From the NCBI RefSeq assembly GCF_037975245.1, contig NC_092580.1:29167501-29231500 (forward strand): a stretch of 64,000 nt of DNA, given 5' to 3'. The DNA comes from Apostichopus japonicus. Its lineage: Eukaryota; Echinodermata; Holothuroidea; Aspidochirotida; Stichopodidae. Below are positions 31,541 through 50,331 of this stretch, one piece after another (the stretch's first letter is position 1; each line of letters begins with the position of its first letter). The position numbers and the translations under genes were made by a program. A model generated the notes under the pieces. The model was not told where the DNA came from and made no database searches. It saw nothing but the letters and a program-made list of their open reading frames with translations.

Positions 31541-32000
31541 ATACGAAAGATCTCCATATCAATAGAGACAACGCTTCATGGTAAACAGTCATGTGAAACA
31601 ATCTCGACCAGGTTCAATACCTATGGAAGTTGTACTAGAATCGTACCAAGCTGTTGCTAGCCTAGACGTTCTCGAACTCCTTAGAAGCTATATAAAGCGT
31701 ACATTACACTTAAGAGGATATCAGACATAACTGTTTATTAGTAACGCGCCACCACACAAATATGTGTCGACAAGTTCGTTATCACGGTGGCTTAAAGAAG
31801 AGGCAGCCTCTGGAATAAATGTGGAGCATTAAGAAGCTCTCAGTACTAGGTCAGCAGCCTTTTCAGCGGCAGAAGCAAATAATCTCCCGGTTAAAAATAT
31901 CCTCCAAGTGGCAGGCTGGAAGTCCGAGGAAACGTTGCCATGTTCTATAATATACCAATTTAAGGAAAGCAAACAACGTTTGCACAAACTTTATTGAATG
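31541..32000 (+). pseudogene. Tyrosine recombinase fragment (unit C)
   Basis: Begins within box I at TACGAAAGATCTCC and keeps the RLDVLELLRS-like region and the QVAGWKSEET-like piece near 31910. Frameshifts break it; box I Arg is deleted. Confidence 0.6.
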
Positions 32001-32350
32001 ACTGGGGACTTGACATGTTCCTACCATGCAAATGATGGAAAGAGCGTGTGTAATATTATGCTGGGAAAAAGGAAAGAAGCTCATTATGTTAAACTACGGC
32101 AGCATATCGTTCATATACTAAAGATACGAGATATTGGTACAACTAAAGTAGAATTCTGATTTGTGTTATAGTTCATTGATCTTAAAAAGAATCATCATCG
32201 ATGAGAGAAGTACAAGAATCTAAACAAGAACAGGAACTCTTAATAAAATTAAACGAGTAACGCTACTGATTCTGTGTTGTCTTATATGCTCATGAACAAC
32301 TGCTTTAAAGTCTCATGTCATTCCGAAGTTTAGTGTGATGGTGGTAGAAT

Positions 32351-32587
32351 CCTAAATTTAAACGATACTTAAGTTGCAGTTTGAAAGGGGTTTTACCGAC
32401 ATCACACTAACGAGGGATAACATGCCCTCCCAATCTGGCAATATTGCTTCGATGATAAGATCTGCAAATTCGGCCCTCCCATGCAAACAGAAGCTTGATC
32501 AATTGTTCAATCTTATGTTATCCCTCGTTTGTGTAATGTTGGTAGAATCCCTATCCAGCTTCAACTTAGGTCACGTTTAATTTTAGG
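32351..32587. repeat. Foldback element (unit C)
   Basis: Arms 32351-32423 and 32514-32587, loop about 90 bases, same order and loop as in units A, B and D. Confidence 0.8.
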
Positions 32588-33301
32588 AGTATCTATCGCT
32601 TGCAGACATCAGATTGCGATCTTGTCTTTCTTGATCTGTAGTATCGATTTTTAATTGGAAGATATTCGTAATTCTTCATACTTGACGAAATACCAGCATG
32701 ATCACATGTTTACAGTATGGTAGGGGAGTGTGATGAGATTTTGAGAGAAGGAGAGGGAGGGGATTATTATAGCTTCTCTTTCACGAGCTTTATCGTACGT
32801 GACTTTTTACTAAAAGAAAGGAACCGTCTATCTGTCAGGGTTAAAATCTCCTAGTTTGCTCTGGATTATATGACGTCCCACAGAGACTTATCGAAAACAG
32901 GTGTTTTAGCTTAACAAGTAGTAAACCTTTGAACCGATGAACGTGCCATCGACCGACCTTACATTAAATGATGTAACCCTATAGAGATAAGAATAGACAA
33001 TAACAACATGTTGTTATGGGGATACAAAATATTACATTTTGGCCAAATGACAAATGCGTCACACAAACACTACAAGATACGTATAGTTAGCAAGTGTGTT
33101 AGACACTATTCAAGATTATACGTGATCACAAATCAATATTCGGCCTAACATTGACTTTTCTACTTTTTACATGAAAAGGGAAAAAAACAACCTGAAATTT
33201 ATGGAAATTTTACTACATTTGTGAAAGCATCGACTGTTGAAGTGTAATTGATTCACAAAGAGTTACTTCGAAAACCTTTCGATCAAACTAAATAAAACAA
33301 A
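32588..33301 (+). promoter_or_regulatory. 5' flank of TIMP-like gene C
   Basis: Conserved with A, B and D. A short deletion relative to them removes part of the AAAAGCGCTGAAAGTTATCG stretch near 33190-33205. The CRE-like TGACGTC is kept near 32872. Confidence 0.4.
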
Positions 33302-36252
<2,951 letters not shown>

Positions 36253-36293
36253 CTTGTAATTTTGGGATGAGAAGAGGTCGCTGTTCCCACTTA

Positions 36294-36299
36294 AATAAA
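36294..36299 (+). terminator. Polyadenylation signal, TIMP-like gene C
   Basis: AATAAA about 45 bases after the stop at 36252, within a segment shared with copies D and E (AGGTCGCTGTTCCCA...). Confidence 0.5.
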
Positions 36300-37500
36300 A
36301 ATCAGATGTTGCTGTTTCACTTTCCTGAATTTATGTTGATGATGAATAATTCTGCAATGTGCCATTTCAATGTTACACTTTAAGAAAAACACAGGACGAT
36401 TTGAAAGTATGACAAAGGACATGAATGTATTACTAAATAATACAATGTTCAATCATATATGTTAAAACGTAATGAATTTCACGTCGTGATTTATAACAAC
36501 ATAAATCATATAATTATTACAACGATGGATTTCGCTAAGGAATACAGCTGCTCATATGAAACTTGACAGGGTCACCATCCCTCGTTATTACCTTTACACG
36601 TCTGGCTTTAACCCTTTTTGTGGTCGACACATCAATTCTATACGCTTTTCCTCTAACCGAGCCTTCACCAATTAGCCAACCGATTTCCCGGGAATACGTC
36701 ACGGTCCCGGTGTGTGTCCTACCAGAAATATATTGCTAGCGAGTCAGCGATGCCACTGGCAGTGATTATGGTGTTTTGAAATAAGCCGCGCTATCGGGAA
36801 AACGGACGAAATTACTACCTTACGCGATCAAGAAGATATTAGTGACTTTCGTGACTCAACCTAATGGTGTTTTCGTCCCCTCACCCAGCGGAGCAACGAT
36901 TATGAACCAGAAAGTCGGCAGACCAATCTTAACCCCCCCCCCCCTCTCCCTCTCCTTCTCACATCCTCCGTGTCCTACATTGGAACGTAGTAAAGTAACT
37001 AAAGTTTCACCGATTCGTCACAAGGCATTACGAACAACATTTGTCTATGATCTTAGATTTTGCACGTTCACTGCGTACATGATCTTAGGTTTGATTATGA
37101 TATACAAAGATGGTGCTTATTAACCTGAAAGAGATATAGATCACTTAGGTTCATCAACATCTGATGTAAAAGAAAGACTAATCGGAGATGATTGTAAAGA
37201 TGAGTTTTCACTCATTCGTCTAAAAAATTTAAGAAAAGTTTGATACGGTTGGGAGTCTAAATATGTTGACTGAGTACATGGCTTTAGTTTGAGTTATACT
37301 GTACAAAGATAGTGAACAAGAAATATAGCGCACACATTTTCATCTACATTTGAGGTATATAAAAGACTAAACGGATATCAAAGTTAGATACTCATACACA
37401 GCAGACTAACATTCTTAAGTAAAAACCACATAAAGACGTATTTTTTCTAAGATTTCCCGATTTGACAAAACAAAGGTAGAAACGTCTAAAATTCAAACAA
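36300..37500. other. 3' flank of TIMP-like gene C
   Basis: Conserved with 46690-47880 (unit D) and 62070-63250 (unit E). No gene is assigned. A minus-strand open stretch (36535-36735) is discussed among rejected items. A C-run lies near 36935. Confidence 0.55.
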
Positions 37501-37504
37501 GTTG

Positions 37505-37684
37505 CCTACAGTGGAACTACGACCTCCCTGACCGGTGTCGAACCTCTGGACAAACAATCAGCGTCCATAGCCTAGTGGTTAGTGTGTCCGTGTACAAAGC
37601 GGGAGGCCCGGGCTCGAACCCCGGTGGAGGCTAGAAGTTTTTTCACTGTTCTTGATTTTCCAACTCATTTCGATTTCCATTATT

Positions 37685-37690
<6 letters not shown>
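37505..37690 (+). mobile_element. tRNA-derived SINE, single copy
   Basis: Head 37561-37632 folds like a tRNA: acceptor GCGTCCA against TGGAGGC with one mismatch, A-box TAGCCTAGTGGTTAG, B-box GGCTCGAACCC. A conserved body lies before it (from CCTACAGTGGAACTACGACC) and the TTTTTTCACTGTTCTTG tail after it. An AT repeat follows (37684-37750). Same family as the array at 8258-9092. Confidence 0.8.
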
Positions 37691-37740
<50 letters not shown>

Positions 37741-37750
37741 TATATATATT
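37684..37750. repeat. (TA)n microsatellite
   Basis: AT repeat at the tail of the SINE. Confidence 0.9.
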
Positions 37751-37944
37751 GTCTTTTCTTCTGTGGTTATTGTGATCCAGTGGGTATACTTTATACTTAA
37801 TTAATATGATGTGCAAACTCTGGGTGTAGTAGGTGTTGTTGCTGTGTACTTCGGTTATTTTATAGTAAATGAGAAGAACAATAAACTTAGATGCTACTTA
37901 AATTAATTTTTATTCAGAAGTAAATAAACATACACTTAAAGCTA
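37751..37944. other. Leftover B-type 3' flank in unit C
   Basis: Matches 22068-22245, including ACAATAAACTTAG, and then joins the LINE directly. Everything that separates these two parts in unit B, including the GPCR gene, is absent. Confidence 0.7.
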
Positions 37945-39660
37945 TAGTAGAGGAGTTCGTCAAGATTGTCCTTTGAGCCTCTATCGTTCATTTTTTTTAT
38001 CAAGCTGTTAACTCTGAGCGTCATGGACCCCTCCCCCCCCCCCCACACCCTGGTAAATACCATTCCTCCCTGAAGAGATGAAAAATCTTACAGTTTATGG
38101 ATGACACTTTTATGTTCTTGGATGTCATTTTTGATGCTCCTTGTATTATGCTATTAATATTCTCAATTACCTAAAATCCTCTTCGAGTTTATAGGTGAAT
38201 TATGGCAAGTCGCTTCTCTTTCCTTTACTTGGCTAAAGAATGAAACCCCTTGCTTTCACAACATATTTAACTTGAAATAGACTAGCCTCAATTAACTGCA
38301 TGCTAAAGCCTTCAGCGCCTTAAGTAATGATTTCATATTTAACTCTACAATCGACAGGATTAATATCGTAAAATTGTTACAGTTGCCTCAATTAGTTTTT
38401 AATTCAGATCTTTCCGGATTCTCCATAAAGTCTTTCTCGAAAACACTCGACATTATTTGAACTAGTTTAAAGTAGCGCTAAGCCTGATATAATAGTAAGC
38501 GTTATACCATGTTGTTCAATGCTCTTGATATGGGTGGGGCTAAGGGCGATACACCTTCATTCCTCGTTTCAAGTTTAAAGTGTCCTTGGGTGAAACGGTA
38601 TTAAGATACTATAACACAAATGATTTGAAAGTCTATTTTGTTTCTTTCTTTTATTTCCATATGAAAAATTATGGCGGTTCTAAGTTGTTTAATTGTAATT
38701 TTAAGAAGGAAGATATTACCCTACATAATCATTATATTTCTGGTACATGTGTGTACTTCGCCTGTGCAAGTTTACTCATCGAAGACCTGAACATAATGTT
38801 TTATCAAAGTAAATAATAACATTATTAACTGTCAATGTTTAACATAGCAAAAGGTGTCCTTCAAGTCAAAGATATTTTCGACCACTATAAGCGTCATTTT
38901 GTCATATCCTGATTTTGTGGCAAAATGTTCTCTGAAATAATTTCCCATATTATTTTATTTTATGGTTGCTGTTCTGCCATCCGTCGAAGTTGCAGGAATA
39001 GTTTGCGCAACGATATTGAGGAGACTTTAAGATCCCCTCTGGATGGTTTTATTAGCACTTCCGCCTAACCAAGAATTATAATATTATCATAATTAGGTCA
39101 AGTAGTTACTCACCCTCCTGCTGCTCATTAAAAATTGGAATCAAATGTTTCAGTTCAAATAATAACCAATGGCCTGCCATAGATTCGTTGATCCTTTTCT
39201 TTCCGTTCGAGAAATATAAAGTCCAATATTTGCAATTTTGCTTCGTCCATAGAATATTGAGTATTTATCAGTTTCTCTATTGTATCAATAAAACAGTTAT
39301 TGTTTCTCTGTTCGTTTTGTGGACGATTCTAAGAAACATGAGAACATTTCTTGGGGGACTGTGAATGTAACTTGAAGTAAATAGATGTCGAAAGTGCTAT
39401 TGTTTTGGCAGGAATTAATTTTTAAACAAGCAAGATATTTTCATTGGTTATTGTCTTAAGCAGAATCAGCCGTATAACTTCCTTATTTTCAACATGAAGC
39501 ACATCTTATTTAGTAAAAAAAAATGCTGATCATTGACTATGTGCTAAATTTTTGCAGAAACTTACGTTTATTTAAAAAGGAGAAAGTACTTTTAGCAAGG
39601 CTCATACAAAGTATGAGGAAATAAGACGTTCCTTTAAGAAGGCCATGACATGCAATTCCA
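37945..39660 (+). mobile_element. Degenerate L1/Tx1-type LINE (unit C)
   Basis: Begins at GAGGAGTTCGTCAAGATTGTCC, equal to 28115 in unit B, so the first part of the RT region is deleted. It then follows the unit B fragment through the MDDT region, the KWNQMFQF-like zone and the ETLEHFF region. It has stops and frameshifts throughout, many shared with units B and D. Confidence 0.8.
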
Positions 39661-39968
39661 ACTAATCGAGAGTAACTTCCTCTGAATCTATGAGAAAATA
39701 TATGTTCAAAACTATTCTCATCACCTTCAAAACCTCAAGGACTAATTAGGAATTAACGTTCTCATATTCTCATCCGAAAACAGACCTCTGAAAAATGTGA
39801 TTTCAAAACAAGAAAACGAACAACTGCCAAGCACAAGCATGTACCGGATGCGCGACGATCATACCGTCTCACATACACGCACATTTACACTGAGAGAACA
39901 ACCACTGTATTTCGCTATATCGTTAGAGATTTCAAGTTTTTTTACAATATGTAAAATATCCGAGAAAG

Positions 39969-40130
39969 ATGCCGGTTCGTTGTATTGTTGGGGGCTGTAG
40001 TTATATCATAACCCGTGCAATTTGCTTCATCGATGGCCAAAGGACGGAAAAATACCAGCCAGTATACAGCTCCGTATGTAGCGAACACTTCACGGGAGCA
40101 GACTACGATCGCTCCTTTCTACTGAAATAA
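39969..40130 (+). pseudogene. THAP zinc-finger domain remnant (unit D)
   Basis: Same length and frame as the unit A copy, with MPVRCIVGGCSY at the start and CSEHFTGADYDRSFLLK at the end, and the same out-of-register middle. The frame damage therefore predates the split of A and D. Confidence 0.65.
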
Positions 40131-42179
40131 AACAAATGGACTTTAAAACGAGTCGTTCTTCTTGGCAAGTACCCCCACATTAAAAACTCCGAAGACCAGA
40201 TCGGGGAACAGGAAACCTCCAGTGGGACAAGTGGCGACCCTTTGGAGGAAGCGCGGCCGATCACTATAGTACTAGTATTAGCGTTACTACACTGGAGTCG
40301 CAAAAGACGAAGAGTGTTTGCATTATCATCTAAATTCACATCCCTTAATTGCCCTATAGTTGTGAAGTAAGAACTATAAGGTTAGCTCCAGAAGGGATGG
40401 GTTACGCTGTCTATGAAAAATCTCAGTGCCCCAATTTCTTTCTGGAATATGCTGGGTCAGTTAGTTATTTCTTATTCGTATCCCAGGAAAACCATTCTAT
40501 GTTGGAGAGGGAGTTGGGTTGATAGGGATGGGTCAAAATAAGGTTATAAAGATTATATTCCAATTGGTGTTTAAATCTCCCAGAGATTTATTTTAAACAT
40601 TCACAGAGCCAAAAATTGACACAACGTAGTTCAAATATTAAATCTTTGAACGAAGTTCATTCAATATTAGTTCTAGACAGTCATGTTGGACAATCTGAAC
40701 AAGCCTGTGACTAAACCAACATTACCAACAATCATTGCTTTATATGACATCAAAATAAAACTGTACTTTTCATAGACAATATCATTCTTAAATTATACTG
40801 ATGTAATTTGTGACATCAAAGGAGGTTTAAGGAAAAACAACATGAAAGTTTTGGCTTTAAGCCTAAAAAAGAAGAAGATGCATGTCCATTGCTATCAATC
40901 GTTTTTGTGACAAATTAATTAGAATAAACCAGAGGCAAACCGAATAAAGGGTCATTTTAACCTAGAAACACTGCATGACGCAACTCACATGCAACAATGT
41001 TACCCACACACGACGACACGTACAACACTGACGCAACGTTAAACACAGCATGACACGCATTATGAGTTTCTGAAAAAAGATTGTAAAACAAACCACCTGC
41101 CGCTGAAGAAACAAGTCTAAACATTCAAGAGTTCTTCTACCTCCATTAATCTTTATTATGACTTTTTGACAAATATCACGGAAGCAAACATGTCTGGGAG
41201 GTAAATGCTCCTAAAAAGGTAAATCCCCGTTCACTTAGGCTCATATTACATGACATCACGGTCACGCCAATACATGTATCCGAATGCTTCAAAACATGCC
41301 TTTTCATTTCATTGTTGATATTGGGTCTGGAAAATGACCATTTCATCCTTAATTAAAAGTCTTGAATTTCAATATATCAACACTTAAGAAACCCTGACGG
41401 ATAGATAATCCAACACAATCGTAGAATAGAAAAGATGTTTCTGGACGGATTTCTCAACCAAGGTTTCCTATACAATAGAGTTTTCTCCTGGCAACTTGAA
41501 TCCAGTGTACATACCATTGGCTCACTTCTGATCCTTTGGACTGCACATGATGGTAAAAAAAAACCTGACTAGTCATGTTAGGACCCCCTAGCAACATGGA
41601 ACCTGTTGACGGAATGCTATGTATCTGTACTGCTTGAAAAGAAAATTATGAAAGTTTAGGTGCATTAATGTGGGCCCATGATGTCCACAATAACAAGCGT
41701 GATACAATGTACTGTTATGGTTACATTTGTTGTGAATGTACACCTTCCATGTTTCACGAAACATTCTTTACAGTTTCAGACAATTGATTTTCAAAACTCC
41801 AGGCTTAAGTACTAACCTAATAATGAGAATAAAAAGACACATATGCATACCTAACATGGCTGCATAATGCAGTTAACATCCCTGAGCCAAACTTTCAGTA
41901 TTCAACCAACCCTACTAGTAGTAGTACTACGCAGCATACTGTACATGTATGATGTACTCTCATTAGCAGTACCGGGGTAGTACAATACATTAAATTAGGA
42001 ACATTTTCTGGCGAACGAACTTTTCAAGCCCCGAAGAAGGTAAATTAATTCTCAATTTCGACTTGAAATACCAAGTTATTAACTGACAGATTGGTTGATA
42101 TGTGTTCTAGTAAACAAGCTTAGAATTGTATCCCTTAAAAGATTGGACGTTGAAATTCTCGTACCATGGCCACTTTAAA

Positions 42180-42620
42180 ATATTGTACAATGCTATTTGA
42201 AAGATAATTTGAATACTTTGAATACTATATGTATTACCTTAACAACTGCGCAACGGTTACAAACGCTGCATCTCCTTGATACGAAAGATCGCCATATCAA
42301 TATAGACAACGCTGTCTTCATGATAAACAATCTCGACCAGGTTCAAAACCTATGGAAGTTGTTCTAGAATCGTACCAAGCTGTTGCTAGACTAGACGTTC
42401 TCGAACACCTTGGAAGCTACATACAGCGTACATTACACCTTAGAGGAAATCAGACTTAACTGTTTATTAGTAACGCGCCACCACACAAACATGTGTCGAC
42501 AAGTTCGTTATCACGGTGGCTTAAAGAAGGTTTAGCAGCCTCTGGCAAAAATGCGGAGCATTACAAAGCTCACAGCACTAGGTCGGCAGCCTTTTCAGCG
42601 GCAATAGCAAATAATCTCCC
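42180..42620 (+). pseudogene. Tyrosine recombinase fragment (unit D)
   Basis: Keeps the TTAQRLQTLHLLD box and the RWLKEGLAAS region; the in-frame TAA of unit A is also present (CAGACTTAACTG). Box II reads KAHSTRSAAFSA with a one-base change restoring Arg compared with unit A. The fragment is cut off after that by a deletion. Confidence 0.65.
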
Positions 42621-42768
42621 GATGAGAAAAGTACAAGAATCTAAACAAGAGCAGGACTCTCATTAAATTTGAACGAGTAACACTACTGCTTCTGTGTTGT
42701 CATTTGCTCATGAACAACTGCTTTAAAGTCTCATGTCATTCCGAAGTTTAGTGTGATGGTGGTAGAAT

Positions 42769-43005
42769 CCTAAATTTAAACGAGACCTAAGTTGCAGTTT
42801 GATAGGGGTTCTACCGACATCACACTAACGAGGGATAACATGCCCTCCAAATCTGGCAATATTGCTTCGATGATAAGATTTGCAAATTCGGCCCTCCATT
42901 GCAAACAGAAGCTTGATCAATTGTTCAATCTCATGTTATCCCTCGTTTGTGTAATGTCGGTAGAATCCCTAACCAACTTCAACTTAGGTCTCGTTCAATT
43001 TTAGG
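42769..43005. repeat. Foldback element (unit D)
   Basis: Arms 42769-42842 and 42932-43005, loop about 90 bases. Confidence 0.8.
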
Positions 43006-43706
43006 AGTATCTATCGCTTGCGGACATCAGATTGCGATCTTGTCTTTCTTGATATGTAGTATCGATTTTTTATTGGAAGATATTCGTAATTCTACATACT
43101 TGACGAAATACCAGCATGATCACATGTTTACAGTATGTTAGGGGAATGTGATGAGATTTTGAGAGAAAGAGAGGGCGCCGGGTTATTAGCTTCTCCTTCA
43201 CTTCCTTTACTAAAAAAAAAAAACCGTCTATCTGTCAGGGTTAAAATCTCCTAGTTTGCTCTGGATTATGACGTCCCACAGAGACTTATCGAAAACAGGT
43301 GTTTTAGCCTAACAAGAAGTAAACCTTTGAACCGATGGAAGTGCTTTCGACCCGACCTTACATTAAATGTTGTAACCATATAAAGATAAGAATAGACAAT
43401 AACAACATGTTGTTATGGGGATACAAAATCTTTACATTTGGCCCAAAGACAAATGCGTCACACAAACACTACAAGATACGTATATTTAGCAAGTGTGTTA
43501 GACACTATTCAAGATTGTACGTGATCACTAATCAATAGTCAGCCTCACATTTACTTTTCTACTTTTTACATGAAAAGGGGAAAAACAACTTGTAAAAGCG
43601 CTGAAAGTTATCGAAATTTTACTACATTTGTGAAAGCATCAATTGTTGAAGTGTAATTGATTCACAGAGAGGTAATTCGAAAACCGATCAAACTAAATCG
43701 AACAAA
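43006..43706 (+). promoter_or_regulatory. 5' flank of TIMP-like gene D
   Basis: Conserved with A, B and C, including the CRE-like TGACGTC near 43269 and the AAAGTTATCGAAATTTTACT segment about 100 bases before the start. Confidence 0.4.
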
Positions 43707-46637
<2,931 letters not shown>

Positions 46638-46678
46638 CTTGTAATTTTGGGTTGAGAAGAGGTCGCTGTTCCCACTTA

Positions 46679-46684
46679 AATAAA
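46679..46684 (+). terminator. Polyadenylation signal, TIMP-like gene D
   Basis: AATAAA 42 bases after the stop at 46637, in the same context as copies C and E. Confidence 0.5.
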
Positions 46685-46689
46685 AATCA

Positions 46690-49600
46690 AAGGTTGCTGT
46701 TTCACTTTCCTGAATTTATGTTGATGATGAATAATTCCGCAATTTGCCATTTAAATGTTACACTTTAAGAAATACACACAGGACGATTTATAAGTATGAC
46801 AAATGACATGAATGTATTACTAAATATTACAATGTTCAATCATATATATTAAAACGTAATGAATTTCACGTCGTGCTTTGTAACAACATAAATCATATAA
46901 TTATTAGAACGATGGATTTCGCTAAGGAAAACAGCTGCTCATATGAAGCTTGGCAGGGTCACCATCCCTCGTTATTACCTTTGCACGTTTGGCTTTAACC
47001 CTTTTTGGTGTCGACACATCAATTCTATACGCTTTTCCTCTAACCGAGCCTTCACCAATTAGCCAACCGATTTCCCGGGAATACGTCACGGTCCCGGTGT
47101 GTGTCCTACCAGGAATATATTGCTACCGAGTCAGCGATGCCACTGGCAGTGATGATGGTGTCTTGAAATGAGCCGCGCTTTCGGGAAAACGGACGAAATT
47201 ACTACCTTACGCGATCAAGAAGATATTAGTGACTTTCGTGACTCAACCTTGGCGTTGTCATCCCCTGACCCAGCGGAGCACCGATTATGAACCAGTAAGT
47301 CGGTAGGCCAATCTTAACTCCCCCTCCCCTCCCTTCCTTCTCACAGCCTCCGTGTCCTACATTGGAACGTATACAAAGTAACTTGTTTCACCGATTCGTC
47401 ACAATGCGTTACGAACAACATTTGTCTATCATCTTAGATTTTGTACGTTCACTGCCTACATGATCTTAGGTTTGATTATGATAAACAAAGATGGTGCCTA
47501 TTTACCTGAGAGAGATATTGATCACTTAGGTTCATTAACATCTGATGTAAAAGAAAGACTAGTCGGAGATGATTGTAAAGATGAGTTTTCACTCATTCGT
47601 CTAAAAAATTAAGAAAAGTTTAATACGGTTGGGAGTCTATACATGTATACTGAGTCAGGTTTTAGTTTGAGTTATACTGTACAGAGATGGTGAACAAGAA
47701 ATATAGCGCACAAATATTCATCTACATTTGAGGTAAATACAAGACTTAACCGTAATCAAAGTTAGATACTCACACACAGCAGACTGACATTCTTAATAAC
47801 AAATAACATTAAGACGTACGTTTTACTAAGATTTTCGATTTGACAAAACAGAGGTAGAAACGTCTAAAATTCAAACAAACTGCCCATGGTTTTGCATATT
47901 GTAAGTTACAAATGAGTGAAGCTGGCTCCTTTAAGTCATTTATGAGAGAATAGAATTTCCTGCCTCCAAAAATAAATTCTTCCAAATCAGTTCACATAGT
48001 TTTATTGATTTGTATCTTTGTGTTGCAATCATAAATACAGCTTTTTTTGGTGGGGGCGGGTTGTTGTGAAATATTTGAATATTAATACTTTTTTTTATTG
48101 TGGAAACCGCCAAGATATCAAGCTACATTACACCCCTGCATATTTGATGTACAGGTTTAAAAGGAAGTGACAATTGAAATATATGACATCATAAGAAGGT
48201 TGGAAAGAAAATAACACTTGAAATCTAGGGCATCACAATAATTTCTTACCCTTCATATATGGAGGGTAATTACAAAAGTTCTGCTTCTCAGTTAATTAAT
48301 TTGATGTGCAAACTCTGGGTGTAGTAGGTAATGTTGCTATGTAGATCGGTTATTTTATAGTAAATAAGAAAGCACAATAAACTTAGATGCTACTTTAATT
48401 CATTTTCATGCAAAAGAAAATAAACATAAATTAAAACTATTGCCATTTGAGGAATTGTGATAAAGTGTTTGCTATTATTTTCTTATTTTTTGATCATATG
48501 ACATTTGAGATGATGCCAAAATTACACCCAATTTGAAAAAGGAATGGCTTCTTTTGATTTCACAAGACAACTAATTATTATTGTTCAAATTTGGTACAAA
48601 TATTGTATGTCTGAGATATATGTATGTCAAAGATATCTGTATATCTTACATATCTGTATATCTATAAGATATCTGTATATCTAAGAGGATATTCCGGTGG
48701 TAGAACTTGCTGATGTAAGGTGCAGAAAGTTTCCCAGCATCTAACAGCGTTATTTTTTCGTGAAGATACACACTTTCAAAGTTTATTGACAAACTATCAA
48801 AGTTGGTTGCAAACTGATAGATGGCAACAGCCAAGTTAAATGATGTCGTCGTGGCACATGAGCTGAAAATGTCGTTTTTTTATTCAACTTCTTTTTTCAA
48901 AGTTAAAAACCATTTATCCAGCGAAGAAAATGATATTCTTAGAAACACTTTGGACCTTGATAAATATTTTGAAATGCAGTGAAACATTAACAACGAAACA
49001 GACATTTCAAATGTACACATTAAAGTATAAACAGGTAATATTAATTTTAATATAGGAAGTAAACTTATCCAAGAAATGTTTTAATAATGACATCACAGAC
49101 CACTTTGAATAATTGTGTTTGACAAGTGAAAATCGTAAACATTCAAACAATATACATAGATGATGTCGAAACAAGCTGAATTTCAATCCAGCAGTTTGGG
49201 ATATTGTTCTCTTCACGATAAGTGTAACATTGCCTGCCACCAAATTGTCCCTTTCAGAGGGGGGGGGGTTGCTGGGGTTGGGGTTGGGTATCTACTACAT
49301 TTTTCCAAAGGTGTGAATTAGGAGAATGTGTCATATCCACATAACACGTTGGACTGAAAGCCTTCAACACAGCAGTACTCTTGCGTATTAATTGCGTAAT
49401 ATAACTTGTGGCCGACATATCGGAATCATGCGATGACCCTTGTTAAACTAAAATCTTCTTATTCCCTCTGATATTCGTTTTCTCTCACGTCTAAAGAAAA
49501 TCCTCCCTGCTTACCTTTTAAGGAAACTGATCAGGACTTGAACGATGTCCTCTTCGAGGGTAACTTAACGTTTGACGCAATCGGCTCGCTACCTCGGCTG

Positions 49601-50331
49601 TACCATAATTTAGGCTAAGTTGTATTAACCGGACGGACTGATGGCATCATGAAAATGCTACCGTCTTAGTGGTCCAACCTGGTGCGCTTGGGCTTTGAAA
49701 TAAGGAGCTTTTTTTTGGGGGGGGGGGGGTAGTAACGGTTGGAACATCGAGGCGTCAGCATGCCGGCTTTAGCATTTCTCTTGATATCAGTTGAGCTTGG
49801 TTGTAATGACTTAACTTCGGGCACGGAGGTCTAAAAGCTGGTGTGTATTATGGGTGGTAGTTATAAAGTTCGCAATGCACGACGTGACTATAAGCTTTTT
49901 TTCTCTCCGTTTATTCAGATTGCATGTAATTTACAGTGATTCTTAAGTAACATATACTATCATTCGCATATTTACAATGATAGTTCACCTGCACCTTGCA
50001 ACGTTCTGACAGAAAAACAAAACAAATAATAACCGAAGCCGAAGACACGCATAACAATGGGGTGAACGGATAACAATTCGTTTAAACATTACTAGAATAG
50101 AACTTGGCAGGGAGTAAAATCTTAAAAGTCAGAGAAAGTAACACGGTTTTTCCTAGATCTAGATGGTGTGGCTTTCATCTCTCGCTCTTGAAATGGTTCC
50201 AGTCTGACCCTGTGCCGTATTAATAAGCTACGTTTCACGTAGCTACTAAGCTTGCATGACTTGTGCACTAGCATTTCTTTTTGTAATATGTTGTCTGTTA
50301 GTGGGGGGGGGGGGGGCGGTGGGTTGCCGTG
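46690..50331. other. Intergenic region between TIMP-like gene D and GPCR D
   Basis: No gene is assigned. To about 47880 it matches units C and E; 47885-48290 is found only here; from 48291 it matches the B-type flank (22105 onward) up to the GPCR. It includes the ATATCTGTAT-type minisatellite (48606-48684) and poly-G runs near 49260, 49717 and 50302. Relative to units A and B, about 500 bases just before the GPCR stop region (near 50160) are deleted. Confidence 0.6.

Larger units (their letters stand above)
29821..32587. repeat. Repeat module of unit C, THAP part deleted
   Basis: It aligns with 14821-18450, but jumps at 30215 from the sequence just before the THAP start codon directly to GCAGAGCCAAAAATTGAC. 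About 600 bases, including the whole THAP remnant, are missing. A second gap near 31541 removes about 370 bases before the recombinase remnant. Confidence 0.8.
39581..43005. repeat. Repeat module of unit D
   Basis: Aligns with unit A over almost its whole length, sharing A-specific features (40477-40520; 41515-41530). Between about 41550 and 41640 it instead matches unit B. About 370 bases between the recombinase remnant and the foldback are missing (near 42620). Confidence 0.85.

Noticed and set aside
46922-47122. Minus-strand frame (about 66 codons) also open at 36535-36735
   Set aside because: The differences that I compared between the two copies all change amino acids and none is silent; the unit E version has a stop; there is no start codon. 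It looks like conserved flank, not a protein under purifying selection.
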